Source of the DNA: Gammaproteobacteria bacterium
Lineage (GTDB): Bacteria; Pseudomonadota; Gammaproteobacteria; Steroidobacterales; Foliamicaceae
NCBI GenBank assembly: GCA_026707445.1
Contig: JAPOWV010000027.1
Location: 1 to 64,000, forward strand
DNA length: 64,000 nucleotides
Direction of reading: 5' to 3'
Position numbers and translations under genes: made by a program. The notes under the pieces were generated by a model. The model was not told the DNA's origin. It saw nothing but the letters and a program-made list of their open reading frames with translations, and made no database searches. Shown here piece after piece: positions 50,106-59,902 of this stretch; within the stretch, counting starts at the first letter, position 1; each line of letters begins with the position of its first letter.

Positions 50106-50594
50106 TCAGTTCGTCACTTCTACCGTAATGACTTCGGACATTACCGGCGGTTCGTGCGGGATGTGCAGGTCGTCGCCCAGCAGCAACTGCAGCGTATAGG
50201 TGCCGGGCGCCAACGACAGTTCGACGCTGGTCTGGGCCAGTCCGAAGTGCATGTGGGCGTCGTCGGTGATGATCGGCAGGTCCATGCGCGGCAAGGGCGT
50301 ATTTACCAGCAGGTGATGATGTCCCGTGTTTTCCCCGATCTCGCCGGCGGGCAGCAATTCCATGCCCTCCAGTCCGAACTCCACGACGAAAGGGGAAGTC
50401 AGCGCGGCGCCGTCCCCGGGAGAGACGAACCATACGCGCGCGCCTTCCGGCGAGGGCTTGCGCGGAGGCAGCGCGACTTCAGGCGCCGGCGCCGGCGCAT
50501 CCGCATCCGGCGCGGCCTCTTCCTGCGGCTCGGGGCTTGCGCACGAATACAGAAGTGTCGCTGCCAGCAGCGCTGCGAGAGCGGATTTTTGCAT
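50106..50594 (-). CDS. DUF4399 lipoprotein
   Basis: A 162-residue lipoprotein: the signal MQKSALAALLAATLLYSC ends in a lipobox. A proline/alanine/acidic linker is followed by a DUF4399-like domain (ARVWFVSPGDGAAL, GENTGHHHLLVNTPLP, HMHFGLAQTSVELSLAPG) whose clustered histidines suggest metal binding. The ATG at 50594 is chosen over an upstream in-frame start because it leads directly into the signal peptide. Function is unknown. It lies downstream of mdh on the same strand with a 51-bp gap. Confidence 0.8.
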   Translation of the reverse strand: MQKSALAALLAATLLYSCASPEPQEEAAPDADAPAPAPEVALPPRKPSPEGARVWFVSPGDGAALTSPFVVEFGLEGMELLPAGEIGENTGHHHLLVNTPLPRMDLPIITDDAHMHFGLAQTSVELSLAPGTYTLQLLLGDDLHIPHEPPVMSEVITVEVTN

Positions 50595-50645
50595 TTGCAA
50601 AGCGATTGCCTTGGATAAATCGATCATAGTCTAGCCTCCCGGGCC

Positions 50646-51626
50646 CTATAACATGAGATCGCTTGCCGCCGCCCGCTCGTCAAGCAATTCTTCGCCCGTG
50701 ATACGTATTTTCTCCTGCGAGAATTCGTCCAGGTCCAATCCCCGCACGATTTCCCAGTCGCCATCCTCGCAGCGAACGGGATAGGAGAAAAACACTCCCT
50801 CGGGCGAACCGTAACTGCCGTCACCGGGCACCGCCATGCTCACCCAGTCGCCGCCGGGCGTGCCGTTCGCCCAATCCCGCATGTGCTCGATGGCGGCGTT
50901 GGCCGCCGAGGCGGCGCTGGACGTGCCGCGGGCCTTGATCACGCTGGCGCCCCGCTGCTGCACGGTGGCTATGAATTCACCCCGTGCCCAGTCCTTGTCG
51001 ACCAGCGCGGCAGCCGCCTTGCCGTCCACCGTCGCCTGCGACAGGTCCGGGTACTGGGTGGCGGAATGGTTGCCCCAGATGGTCATCCGCCTAACGGTGC
51101 TGACGTGGTGGCCCGTGCGCGCCGCCAGTTGCGCGCAGGCGCGGTTGTGGTCCAGTCGGGTCATGGCCGAGAAATTGCGCGGATCCATGTCCGGCGCGTT
51201 CGACGAGGCGATCAGAGCGTTGGTGTTGGCGGGATTGCCCACCACGAGGACCTTGGCGTGTTCGTCGGCGTGCTCGTTGAGCACTGCTCCCTGCCTTGAG
51301 AATATGCGAGCGTTCTCGGTCAGGAGGTCGGAGCGCTCCATGCCGGGCCCCCGAGGCTTTGCGCCTACGAGGAACACATAGTCGGCACCGCGGAAACCCT
51401 CCTCCAGACGGTCCGTTGCGACCACTTCCTCCAGCGAGTCGAAGGCGCAGTCTTCAAGTTCCATGGCGACGCCCTCCAAAGCCTGCATCGCTGGAGCGAT
51501 TTCGACCAGCCGCAACGTAATCGACCGGCCATGGCCAAGAAGTTGTCCCGAAGCGATGCGGAACGCGAGCTGGTAGCCGATCTGGCCGGCGGCACCGGTG
51601 ATGGCGACCTGCGTGGATGCTGACAT
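50646..51626 (-). CDS. mdh: Malate dehydrogenase
   Basis: A 326-residue NAD-dependent enzyme of the citric acid cycle. The nucleotide-binding motif is [17 protein letters not shown]. The catalytic region shows [15 protein letters not shown] and the proton-relay histidine in [12 protein letters not shown]. The length and the [13 protein letters not shown] segment fit the cytosolic-type dehydrogenase common in Proteobacteria and actinobacteria, not the E. coli type. It is divergent from a small secreted protein; the 140-bp gap should hold both promoters. Confidence 0.95.
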   Translation of the reverse strand: MSASTQVAITGAAGQIGYQLAFRIASGQLLGHGRSITLRLVEIAPAMQALEGVAMELEDCAFDSLEEVVATDRLEEGFRGADYVFLVGAKPRGPGMERSDLLTENARIFSRQGAVLNEHADEHAKVLVVGNPANTNALIASSNAPDMDPRNFSAMTRLDHNRACAQLAARTGHHVSTVRRMTIWGNHSATQYPDLSQATVDGKAAAALVDKDWARGEFIATVQQRGASVIKARGTSSAASAANAAIEHMRDWANGTPGGDWVSMAVPGDGSYGSPEGVFFSYPVRCEDGDWEIVRGLDLDEFSQEKIRITGEELLDERAAASDLML

Positions 51627-51766
51627 TTCTCTAAGGATTCAGTCGGAGGACGGGCATTGTATCGCCGACGCATCCAAATGGGGGTCAAGCGGCATCTATG
51701 TAGCGAGTTTGGAACACGGCGCGAAGCCTGGAACAAGGGCCGCCGTCGACAGAGAGGAGCAAAGCG

Positions 51767-52186
51767 ATGACTTACGGAACAGCACTTTTTCCAGCCCTGG
51801 CCTGCGCGTTCGCCCTTGCCGCGGGTCCGGCGGGAGCCGGGGTGGTTTCGGACGCCGGAACAGCGATTGAAATGGAACGCATATCAAGCGACGAGATCGG
51901 GGAACTGAAGGAACTGCTGGTTGCCCATGGGATACCCCCGGCGCGGCATCTGGCCGCGGAAATCAGCCGGGAAATAACCGAGAGCAATCGTGAGGCGACA
52001 ACGGCGGCTCTGTTCCGTCCTCCCGTCGCGCGTCCGCCGGGAGCTGCGCCGGCGCCCACCGCGATCGCTCGGGCCGGGAAAGCCGGGGGCGCTGAACCCG
52101 CCGTTGCAAGTGCGCCGCGCGAAACCCGGTCACCTGTTCGCAACTTGCTGCGAAAGGTCTTCCGCTTCCTGAATTTTTCGAACTAG
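51767..52186 (+). CDS. Small secreted hypothetical protein
   Basis: A 139-residue protein with a likely Sec signal (MTYGTALFPALACAFALAAGPAGA), an acidic helix (SDEIGELKELLVAHGIPPARHLAAEISREI), an alanine/proline-rich linker and a basic C-terminal amphipathic end (VRNLLRKVFRFLNF). There is a usable ribosome-binding site (AGAGGAGC) before the ATG. No family was recognised. It is divergent from mdh and followed by a convergent hypothetical gene after 66 bp. Confidence 0.6.
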   Translation: MTYGTALFPALACAFALAAGPAGAGVVSDAGTAIEMERISSDEIGELKELLVAHGIPPARHLAAEISREITESNREATTAALFRPPVARPPGAAPAPTAIARAGKAGGAEPAVASAPRETRSPVRNLLRKVFRFLNFSN

Positions 52187-52252
52187 AAGGCGAGACGCCA
52201 CGAGGGACGTGCCGCGCGGGACATGCCCGCGTCCCGCGTATTCCGGGCAGGT

Positions 52253-52603
52253 TCAGTCGTCGCCCTGGTTGATTTCGTTCCACAGGCGGATCTGCTCGTT
52301 CATCTGATCCGCCAGTTGCTGCTCACGGTCCACGGAACCGTCGTAACGCCGGACAAACAGCTCCCTGCGTTCGTCGGTCCTGGAGTCCTCGTCCAGAGAT
52401 TCGAAGTCGTCTTCAAGACACTTCCGATAACCTTCCAGCGCTGTCTGGAATTCCCGAAACTCGGCGATCGCGGACCTGAATTCATCGAGAGTCATTTCTT
52501 CCGCATTCGGCGTAGTGGGCTCGTCGGGATAGTCGCACCCGGCCCAGGCCGCTCCGCCTGCCAGAACCAGAGTCATTACGGAAAGTGTGGCGATACGTTG
52601 CAT
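52253..52603 (-). CDS. Small secreted acidic hypothetical protein
   Basis: A 116-residue protein with a Sec signal (MQRIATLSVMTLVLAGGAAWA) and a mature part that is very acidic and helical, with two cysteines (GCDYPDEP and YRKCLEDD) that could pair. The ATG at 52603 has a strong ribosome-binding site (AAGGAGGT), which decides the start against an upstream in-frame one. No family was recognised. It is divergent from gshA across a 273-bp gap in which nothing was recognised beyond a weak -10 hexamer (TACAAT) ahead of gshA. Confidence 0.7.
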   Translation of the reverse strand: MQRIATLSVMTLVLAGGAAWAGCDYPDEPTTPNAEEMTLDEFRSAIAEFREFQTALEGYRKCLEDDFESLDEDSRTDERRELFVRRYDGSVDREQQLADQMNEQIRLWNEINQGDD

Positions 52604-52876
52604 TGTTACCTCCTTCGGACAACCCGCTTCTGCGGCGGGCCGCGCAGCATTGCCTGTGCGCCGATGTGCCACCAGCGGGCCGCTGGCCGGCCCATTATGC
52701 CCGAAGCCCGGGCGCCGCAAGACTGACACGACACCGGTCCCGGTGCGCTTACAATTGGCAGCCGCACAGCGCCGCCATCGCGTGGATTCACCGACACGTC
52801 ACCCCTCGAAATGCAACCTCTTCGTACCAGCGCGGCGTCCTTCCGGTAGGTCTGTCTCACGGAGCGCGGAGCGCCA

Positions 52877-54430
52877 ATGCAAGGCGCAGTCATCAGGCAA
52901 CGAATAAGTCGGCTTACCCGGCAGCAGCTTTCGGGCGGGCTCAGGGGCGTCGAGCGGGAATGCCTGCGCGTTACCCCGGCCGGCCGGGTCGCGCCCACGC
53001 CGCATGGCGAGGAACTCGGGTCGGCCCTGACGCACCGCTATATCACCACGGACTTTGCCGAGGCGCTGCTGGAACTGATAACCCCTCCCGTGAAATCCAC
53101 CCACGACGTCAGCGACTGGCTGGCGGCGCTGCACGAATTCGTCCTGTCGCAACTGGACGGAGAGCAGCTGTGGGCGCCCAGCATGCCGCCCGCGATTACC
53201 TCCGACAGGCAACTTCTGCCGGCCCGTTACGGAAGCTCCAATATCGGCATGCTCAAGCACATTTACCGTCTGGGGCTGGCCAATCGCTATGGCCCGCGCA
53301 TGCAGGCCATCGTCGGCATCCATTTCAATTACTCGCCGCCGCCCGATTTCTGGAGATCGCTGCCGGACCTTGAAAGCCCGCCCTCCGGAATCGTCGCGAA
53401 GCGCTCCTCCTGGATCATGGGCCAGATGCGCAACGTGCGGCGGCTCGCCTGGCTGCCCACGTATCTGCTTGGCGCTTCACCGGCGTTTCACGACACCCTT
53501 TCGCAAGTGCGCACCGCCGACCTGAAGAAGGGGAAAAAAGGAACGCTCTATGCTCCCGATGCGACCTCGCTGAGAATGAGCAGCCTGGGCTATACCAGCT
53601 CGCTGCAGGCGGGCCTGGTGATTTCCGCCAACAGCGTTCACGAATACGTTCGCGACCTCGAGGCGGCGGTCCATGCCCGGCATGCCGCGTACAGCAAGAT
53701 CGGCGTTCGCATTCGCGGCCGCTACCGGCAATTGTCGGACAGCGTCCTGCAGGTGGAGAACGAGTACTACTCGGCGGCGCGCCCCAAGCGCCGGATTCGC
53801 AGGGGAGAGCGCGCGGCAACGGCATTGCGGAGGCGGGGAGCGGAGTATCTCGAATTGCGGCTGGTCGATGCCGACCCCTTCGAACCGCTGGGCGTCAGCG
53901 AAGCATCCATGCGCTTCCTCGAGGCCTTTCTTCTTTACTGCCTGTTGGAGGAAAGCCCTCCGATGGCCGCCGACGAATACCTGACCTGCGTGTCGAACCT
54001 CGACCGTACCGCGTGGCGCGGACGCGCCAGGGGCGTCCGCCTGATCCGCAAGCGGCGACGGATTAGACTCGACAACTGGGGTCTGGAGGTGTGCAGGGCA
54101 ATGAGGCCGGTGTGTGAAGCGCTGGACGGCGGCGGGGGAGGCGAATATTCGGCCGCGCTCAAGGCCGCCAGGACATCTCTGCGCGACCCGGGGCTGACCC
54201 CGGCGGCCAGGGTGCTGGACGAGCTCGGCGATACCGGCTGGGACCATCAGGCGTGGGGCATGGAGAAGGCCCGCCTGGCCTCGCGGCCTCCTCGGGCGCG
54301 ACCCAATGCCGCCAGGCGACGGGCCTTGAAGGACGAAGCGCCGGCCTCGCTCGCGAGGCTGCTGGCCATGGAATCCGCGCCCGAGCCCCCGTTCGACGAG
54401 TTCCTGGCCCGGTACCTGGACGAGGGCTGA
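52877..54430 (+). CDS. gshA: Glutamate-cysteine ligase, gammaproteobacterial type
   Basis: A 517-residue enzyme that forms gamma-glutamylcysteine, the first step in glutathione synthesis. It has the N-terminal segment GLRGVERECLRV with the conserved glutamates of the active site, followed by TTDFAEALLELITP and, further on, IVGIHFNYSPPPDFW. Length is near the 518 residues of the E. coli enzyme. The gene for a PEP-carboxylase homologue starts 4 bp downstream, so the two are probably co-transcribed. gshB is not in the window. Confidence 0.94.
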   Translation: MQGAVIRQRISRLTRQQLSGGLRGVERECLRVTPAGRVAPTPHGEELGSALTHRYITTDFAEALLELITPPVKSTHDVSDWLAALHEFVLSQLDGEQLWAPSMPPAITSDRQLLPARYGSSNIGMLKHIYRLGLANRYGPRMQAIVGIHFNYSPPPDFWRSLPDLESPPSGIVAKRSSWIMGQMRNVRRLAWLPTYLLGASPAFHDTLSQVRTADLKKGKKGTLYAPDATSLRMSSLGYTSSLQAGLVISANSVHEYVRDLEAAVHARHAAYSKIGVRIRGRYRQLSDSVLQVENEYYSAARPKRRIRRGERAATALRRRGAEYLELRLVDADPFEPLGVSEASMRFLEAFLLYCLLEESPPMAADEYLTCVSNLDRTAWRGRARGVRLIRKRRRIRLDNWGLEVCRAMRPVCEALDGGGGGEYSAALKAARTSLRDPGLTPAARVLDELGDTGWDHQAWGMEKARLASRPPRARPNAARRRALKDEAPASLARLLAMESAPEPPFDEFLARYLDEG

Positions 54431-54434
54431 CCGG

Positions 54435-57185
54435 ATGTCCCCACAGGCCAGCCGCAAGCGCCACCCGGCCTCGCTTCCGGCCGACAAGCGGCGCAACATC
54501 CGCTTTTCCAAGACGGAAGTTTCCTTAAGGCAGGACGTGCATCAGCTCGGCGGCCTGATCGGCGCGATGATTCAGGATCGGGGGGGCGATGAACTGTTCG
54601 AGGCCGTCGAATCGGCACGCAGCCTGGCGATCGCACGCCGCGACGGCGACGCTCGCGCGCACGACCGCCTGGAGGAACTGCTCGCCGGTCTGGACGACAG
54701 CGGAGCCCAGGACGTCTCGCGCGCCTTCGCCACCTGGTTTCAGGCCACGAACACCGCCGAGCAGTTGCACCGGGTTCGCCGCCGCCGCGCCTACCTGTAC
54801 GACGCCAGCCAACCGCAACGGGGCGGCCCCGAAGCGGTATTTCAGCAGCTTCGCAAGGACGGGACGGACCTGGCGGGCGCCGTCGGGCTTCTGAACACGA
54901 TCCGGCTGCATCCCGTGTTTACCGGCCACCCGACGGAGCCCACGCCCACCGCGGTGCTGCGTCAGCAGCGTGAAATTGCATTGAACCTTGAGGAACTCAA
55001 GAATTCCGACGCCGCTCCCCGGCAGGTCGATGCCCTGTTACGGTCGATGCAGCAAAAAATCACCGCGATCTGGCACTGCGAGGAACATCCCCACGAGGAA
55101 ACCACAATTGCGGCGGAAATGCAGCAGTTGCTCTACTTCGTGACCGAAGTGATTTACCCTGCGTTGCCGGACTTTTACGACTCGTTGACGGAGGCCATGG
55201 CAATCGCTTTCGGGGAACAGGCCCGGGACGCACACATTTCGAGCCTGCTTCGCTTTCATTCGGCCATCGGCGGGGACCTGGAGGCGGACGTGGAAATCAC
55301 GCCACGCTTCATCCGGCAGCTCTTCGACCGGCAACGGCTCGCGGTTCTGAACCTGTACCGGGAAGAATGCCTGCAGCTTGCCGAGACGCTGACCCATTCA
55401 GCCCGGCGCATCGACGCGGGCGGAGAAATCCGGCGCCGGATAAGGGTCTATCGCGAGCATTTCCCGGACGTATATGCGGAACTCGGACCGGACCAGCGGG
55501 ACATGCCCTATCGGCTCCTGCTACTGCTGCTGGCGGCGCGGCTGGAGGCTACGGCGCTGGACAGCGCTTTCCACTACGACTACGAGCATGAGTTGCTTGA
55601 CGATCTGGAGGTACTCACGGACAGCCTTATCGAGCACGGTGGCATGTTTGCCGGCAGCCAGGGCGTGCAGCGGCTGGTTCGGCGCGTGGAAACCTTCGGC
55701 TTTCACCTGCTGTCGGTGGAATTTCGACAGCGGGCCGTGGTCCTGCGCCGTGTTCTCGGGAAGGCATTCGGCGGAAAACGGTGGGATACTCCCGCGGCGC
55801 GGTTGAAGTGCCTGCGCCAGGCGCTGGAGCAGGACCTGGGCCGTCCGGAGGGTCTGGGCAACGAGGGCTTGCGCGCACTGGCGGTTTTCGACGCCCTTCG
55901 TTACCTGAGGGGACGCTACGGCAGGAAGGCATTGGGCGGGTTGCTGCTGGGCGGCGTTCAGGAGCCTGCGGATGTGCTCGGCGCGCTGCTACTGGCGCGC
56001 TGGGCCGGATTCGAAAGGGCCGACGGACACACCCCCCTGGACCTGATTCCGGTGTTCGAAAGCGACATGGACGCCCGCCAGTGTGCTCGTGTGATCGGCC
56101 AGTTGTTGAAGGAACCTGCGTATCGCCGACACTTGGAGAAGCGCAACCGGCGGCAGTTCGTGATGGTGGATCACGCCCGTGCAAGGCTGGTGTTCGACCT
56201 TCCGTCCCAGCAATGGTCGATCCGCGGACTGCAGAAGGCCGCGGTCGGGGCGGTAACGGATTCGGGAATAACGCCGGTGCTGCTGCAGGCGCGCGGAAGC
56301 GCCTATGAGCGCAGCGGGTGCCGCAGTCTGCTGGCCGACATTCCGCCTGAACAGCTTCAGCAACCCTTCAGGTACGCCGAGGCCGGCGAACGGGCGGGGC
56401 TGCGCTATGGCATGCGGGGTATCGTTCTGCGGTCGCTGGAACTTGCGGTCGGGGAATTGTTGCTGGCCAAGGCCCGTCGTGAAGGAACGGAGACGGTCCG
56501 GCGAGCGGAGGAATTGCTGGAATGCCTGGCCAAGGCGAGCGTCCGGGCACACAGCGAATTCCCCGGCGGTCCGCGGGGCATGGCCGATTATTTCGAACTT
56601 GCCACGCCGGCGGACCTGCTGGCGCGCATGCCGACCACGGCAAGGCGCAGCGGCATGCGTGAGGGAACGGCGGTGGAACTGCCCCGTCCGCTGGTGACTT
56701 TCTGCTGGGCCCAGAGCCGCAATCTGTTGCCGGGCTGGTACGGGTTCGGTGCCGGTTTTGTTGACGCGATGGAAGAATTCGGGCCCAGGTTCGTTCGCGG
56801 GTTGGCCCGCGACTGGCCCTATTTGCAAGGCATGCTTCGCGATCTGGAGTTGGCGCTGGCCCGTTCCGATCTCGAAATCGCCAGAGGCTATTCGCGCCTG
56901 GCCGGCGATCTGCACAAAGCCTGCTTCGCCGCCATACAGCAGGAGCATGAACGAACGCTGGACGGTCTGATGCGCATACTCGGCCAGAAAGTCCTGCTGG
57001 AGGACCAGCCCGCCTTACGGCGTTCAATCCGCTTGAGGAATCCGTACGTGGATCCCATCAACCTGTTGCAGGTACGGCTGCTGTCCCGCTGGCGGGAGAA
57101 CGGCCGTGTCTGTTCCGGGGAACTCTATGCGGCGCTCAAGTCCACGGTTTACGGCATCGCCCGCGGCGTGCAGGAAGCTACCTGA
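54435..57185 (+). CDS. Phosphoenolpyruvate carboxylase homologue with degenerate active-site motifs
   Basis: A 916-residue protein that is clearly PEPC-like in size and overall order. The retained segments are TGHPTEPTPTAVLR (His165), LSVEFRQRA, IPVFESDMDA, and near the C-terminus SIRLRNPYVDPINLLQVRLL. Several motifs conserved in active PEPC are altered (comparison from memory of the E. coli enzyme): GGDRDGNP reads GGDLEADVE near residue 280, GYSDSxKD reads VDHARARL near 577, and FHGRGGxxGRGG reads LQARGSAYERSG near 617, keeping only the two arginines and two of the glycines. It may be an inactive or repurposed homologue. It starts 4 bp after gshA. Confidence 0.82.
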   Translation: MSPQASRKRHPASLPADKRRNIRFSKTEVSLRQDVHQLGGLIGAMIQDRGGDELFEAVESARSLAIARRDGDARAHDRLEELLAGLDDSGAQDVSRAFATWFQATNTAEQLHRVRRRRAYLYDASQPQRGGPEAVFQQLRKDGTDLAGAVGLLNTIRLHPVFTGHPTEPTPTAVLRQQREIALNLEELKNSDAAPRQVDALLRSMQQKITAIWHCEEHPHEETTIAAEMQQLLYFVTEVIYPALPDFYDSLTEAMAIAFGEQARDAHISSLLRFHSAIGGDLEADVEITPRFIRQLFDRQRLAVLNLYREECLQLAETLTHSARRIDAGGEIRRRIRVYREHFPDVYAELGPDQRDMPYRLLLLLLAARLEATALDSAFHYDYEHELLDDLEVLTDSLIEHGGMFAGSQGVQRLVRRVETFGFHLLSVEFRQRAVVLRRVLGKAFGGKRWDTPAARLKCLRQALEQDLGRPEGLGNEGLRALAVFDALRYLRGRYGRKALGGLLLGGVQEPADVLGALLLARWAGFERADGHTPLDLIPVFESDMDARQCARVIGQLLKEPAYRRHLEKRNRRQFVMVDHARARLVFDLPSQQWSIRGLQKAAVGAVTDSGITPVLLQARGSAYERSGCRSLLADIPPEQLQQPFRYAEAGERAGLRYGMRGIVLRSLELAVGELLLAKARREGTETVRRAEELLECLAKASVRAHSEFPGGPRGMADYFELATPADLLARMPTTARRSGMREGTAVELPRPLVTFCWAQSRNLLPGWYGFGAGFVDAMEEFGPRFVRGLARDWPYLQGMLRDLELALARSDLEIARGYSRLAGDLHKACFAAIQQEHERTLDGLMRILGQKVLLEDQPALRRSIRLRNPYVDPINLLQVRLLSRWRENGRVCSGELYAALKSTVYGIARGVQEAT

Positions 57186-57202
57186 CCGCGATGCCGACCC
57201 TC

Positions 57203-57312
57203 GCCTGCTCCAATGCAGGGCCCTTCCGGGAGACGCATAAATCCATCCATGGAGCTTGGTTCCGCCATCCCTGGCTCACAAACTCCCGGAAGGGCCCTGC
57301 ATCGGAGCAGGC
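57203..57312. repeat. 110-bp inverted-repeat element with 30-bp arms
   Basis: The left arm 57203-57232 and right arm 57283-57312 are complementary at 29 of 30 positions (both contain GCCTGCTCC and GCAGGGCCCTTCCGGGAG in mirrored order). The 50-bp centre has two near-direct repeats, CCATCCATGG and CCATCCCTGG. It lies between the PEPC homologue and the convergent YbbP-like gene. It could act as a bidirectional terminator but is much larger than an ordinary one and looks like a mobile repeat. Confidence 0.75.
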
Positions 57313-57339
57313 TTAACAGAGGTAGCGAGCAGAAGCGGA

Positions 57340-59829
57340 TCAGTCGCCGCGCAGCACGCTCATCAGGGGGGCGTTCAGGGCGCCGCGCACGGCAAGCATC
57401 CCGGCCAGCCCGATCAGGACGGCGCCCGCCGCGACTCCGGAGGCCAGCAGCACGGGATCGAGGCTGTAGTCGAGATCGAAGACGCGGTCGGCCAGCAGCA
57501 GCCCCAGAGCGCTGGCGGCGCCCGCCCCGAGCAGCCCGGCCACGGCCCCCAGCACGCCGAACTCGACGGCGAGGCTCCGCAGTATCACCCCTCTGCGCCC
57601 GCCGAGGGTCCGCAACACTGCCGTTTCCACCGACCGTTCCCCGCGATTCGAGCGCACCGCGGCCAGGACCACGACCACCGCCGCCAGCAGGCTGAAGGCG
57701 AACACGAATTGCACCGCCAGGCCGGCGCGGTCCAGTATCCGCCGGGCCTGGCCGATGATGGCGTCCAGATCGATGATGGTCACCCCGGGATAGCGCTTGA
57801 GCAGGGACATCAGAATCTGTCCCTTCTCCTGCGGGATGTAGGCGCTGGCAATCATCGTATGCGGCAGATCGGCGGCGTCCGGCGAAAGCATGAGCTGGAA
57901 ATTCGGATCGAAGGTGTCCCAATCGACGCTGCGCAGGTTGCTGAGTTCCGCCTGCAGGGCCACGCCGCCCACGTCGAAGGTCAGACGATCGCCGAGGTCC
58001 ACTCCCAGGCGGGCCGCGGTCTGCGAATCGGCCGACAATTCCGGCGGCCCGGCGTGCGCTTCGTCCCACCACTCCCCACGTATTACACGGTCGCCTTTCG
58101 GGATGCCGGCCGACCAGGAAACGTTGGATGCGCGTTCGATGAAGCGGCGCCCTTCGGGGTTCGGCAACGGCCACTCTCCGGCGGGGATGCCGTTGATTTC
58201 CGTAAGCCGCGCCCGGATGAAGGGCAGCGCATCGGACAGGTCCGGGACGCTTTCTCCGAGCAGATCGCGAATGCCCGGCCATTCCTCGGGCGCGATGTTG
58301 ATGAAGAAGTAGTTGGGCGCGTCTTCCGGCATGGATTGACGCCAGGCGTCCAGCAGGTCGGTCCGCATGAGTCCCAGCAGCAGCACGGCCATCAGGCCAA
58401 GGCCGAACCCCGCGACCTGCGCCACGCTCTCGCCCCCGCCGCGGCGGATATTGGCCAGACCGTGCCGCCAGGCCACCCCGCCGGCGCCCCGCACCGCCGA
58501 CAGCGCCCGGACAAGCAGCCACCCGAGCAGCATTCCGGCCGCCGCCGTCAGCGTCAGGCCCAGGCTCATCCACAGGGCCAGTTCGGCGTCGCCGGCCAGT
58601 AGCGCGACAATGAGCAGGATGGCCGCGATCGGCGCGCCCTGGCGCAGCAGCGGACCCGGCCCCCGCATGGGCAGGTCCTGCCGAAGAACGCGCAGCGGCG
58701 AGGTCCTCGCCAGGCTGCGCAGCCAGGGGATCACGCAGGCGCCGGTGACCGCAATGGCGATCGCCGCGCCGGGGAGCAGGCTGCGCAGGCTTGCCGGAGG
58801 CAGGCTCAGATTGATGACCTCGCGCGCGTAGGCGGAAAGCGCGAGGTGGGCGGCGTAACCGGCGATGCTGCCCATGCCGATTCCCAGCGCCGACACGATC
58901 AGGACCGGGATCAGGGAACGCCGAAAGACCTGACCCTGCGTGGCGCCCAGGCATTTCTCCAGCGCCGCGGTCACCAGCCGCCGGCGGGTGTAGCTGCGCG
59001 CGGCGAGGACCGTGGCGACGGCCGACAGGATCACGCTCACAAGCGCCGCCAGCGCCAGGAAACTTCCCGCCCGATCCACGGCGGAAGCGAGTGTCTGACT
59101 CGCCTCCTCGAGGTTCTGGATGCGCTCGTCGGAACGCAGGCTGTCCTCCTCGGCCGCGCGGAACTCAAGCACCCGGTCCTTTTGCCCGGCGAACAACTGA
59201 CGGTAGGAGACCCGGCTGCCGGGGCGCACGACGTCCATTTCGGGAACGTCCTCCAGGTTGGCCAGCACCGTCGGACCGAGTTGCTGGAAGCCGGTTCCGG
59301 GATCCGGCCGGTAGCGCAACACGCGCGTCGCGCGCAGGTCCTTGGAACCGACCCGCATATTCGCCCCCACTTCGATGTCCAATTGCGCAAGCAGGGCCGC
59401 GTCCACCCATGCTTCCCCCGGCGGCGGGATGCCTTCCGCGACCGTGTCGGCGCCGTAGGGCTCCGCCGAAGTGCGGACCTCGCCGCGCAGCGGATAGTCG
59501 CCGGTAACGGCCACCACCGAACTCAAGGCGGTCATTCCGCCGGCCACCGCCACCGTGGCGAAGGACCAGGTCTCGGCGCTCTGCAGCGCATAGGCGCCAG
59601 CCCGCTCAAGCCGCCCGGGGTCGGGCCGTACCGGGGCCGCAACGGCCAGGTCGGCCGCCAATACTTCCGCCGCCTGCTGGCGCACCGCCGCGCCGATGCG
59701 CTCGGTCAGGAAACTCACCGCGGCAACCGCCGCCACCGAAACGGTGAGCGCCGAGAGCATCACGGTGAATTCGCCGGCGCGGAGTTCGCGCAGCCATCTC
59801 CGCCATCGCGTGGAATGTTCAACGGTCAT
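57340..59829 (-). CDS. ybbP: FtsX-like ABC transporter permease (YbbP-type)
   Basis: An 829-residue inner-membrane protein with an N-terminal transmembrane helix (FTVMLSALTVSVAAVAAVSFL), a periplasmic domain and two FtsX-type membrane regions, matching YbbP. The partner ATPase (YbbA), normally beside it, is absent; its other neighbour is the divergent oligopeptidase gene. The ATG at 59829 is used in place of an upstream in-frame one that would overlap the divergent gene's promoter region. YbbAP-type systems are thought to move lipids or lipophilic compounds, but the substrate is unknown. Confidence 0.87.
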   Translation of the reverse strand: MTVEHSTRWRRWLRELRAGEFTVMLSALTVSVAAVAAVSFLTERIGAAVRQQAAEVLAADLAVAAPVRPDPGRLERAGAYALQSAETWSFATVAVAGGMTALSSVVAVTGDYPLRGEVRTSAEPYGADTVAEGIPPPGEAWVDAALLAQLDIEVGANMRVGSKDLRATRVLRYRPDPGTGFQQLGPTVLANLEDVPEMDVVRPGSRVSYRQLFAGQKDRVLEFRAAEEDSLRSDERIQNLEEASQTLASAVDRAGSFLALAALVSVILSAVATVLAARSYTRRRLVTAALEKCLGATQGQVFRRSLIPVLIVSALGIGMGSIAGYAAHLALSAYAREVINLSLPPASLRSLLPGAAIAIAVTGACVIPWLRSLARTSPLRVLRQDLPMRGPGPLLRQGAPIAAILLIVALLAGDAELALWMSLGLTLTAAAGMLLGWLLVRALSAVRGAGGVAWRHGLANIRRGGGESVAQVAGFGLGLMAVLLLGLMRTDLLDAWRQSMPEDAPNYFFINIAPEEWPGIRDLLGESVPDLSDALPFIRARLTEINGIPAGEWPLPNPEGRRFIERASNVSWSAGIPKGDRVIRGEWWDEAHAGPPELSADSQTAARLGVDLGDRLTFDVGGVALQAELSNLRSVDWDTFDPNFQLMLSPDAADLPHTMIASAYIPQEKGQILMSLLKRYPGVTIIDLDAIIGQARRILDRAGLAVQFVFAFSLLAAVVVVLAAVRSNRGERSVETAVLRTLGGRRGVILRSLAVEFGVLGAVAGLLGAGAASALGLLLADRVFDLDYSLDPVLLASGVAAGAVLIGLAGMLAVRGALNAPLMSVLRGD

Positions 59830-59902
59830 CGCGGCGGGAACTTTCGCATATACTGCACGCCCGCTCAAGGCAAAGCCGCAAGTTCAGGGGCCGCCGCGCC
59901 AA

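Noticed and set aside
57149-58954. A 601-codon minus-strand frame overlapping ybbP in another frame
   Set aside because: The product is arginine/glycine-rich without domains and crosses the 110-bp inverted repeat. ybbP is the real gene.
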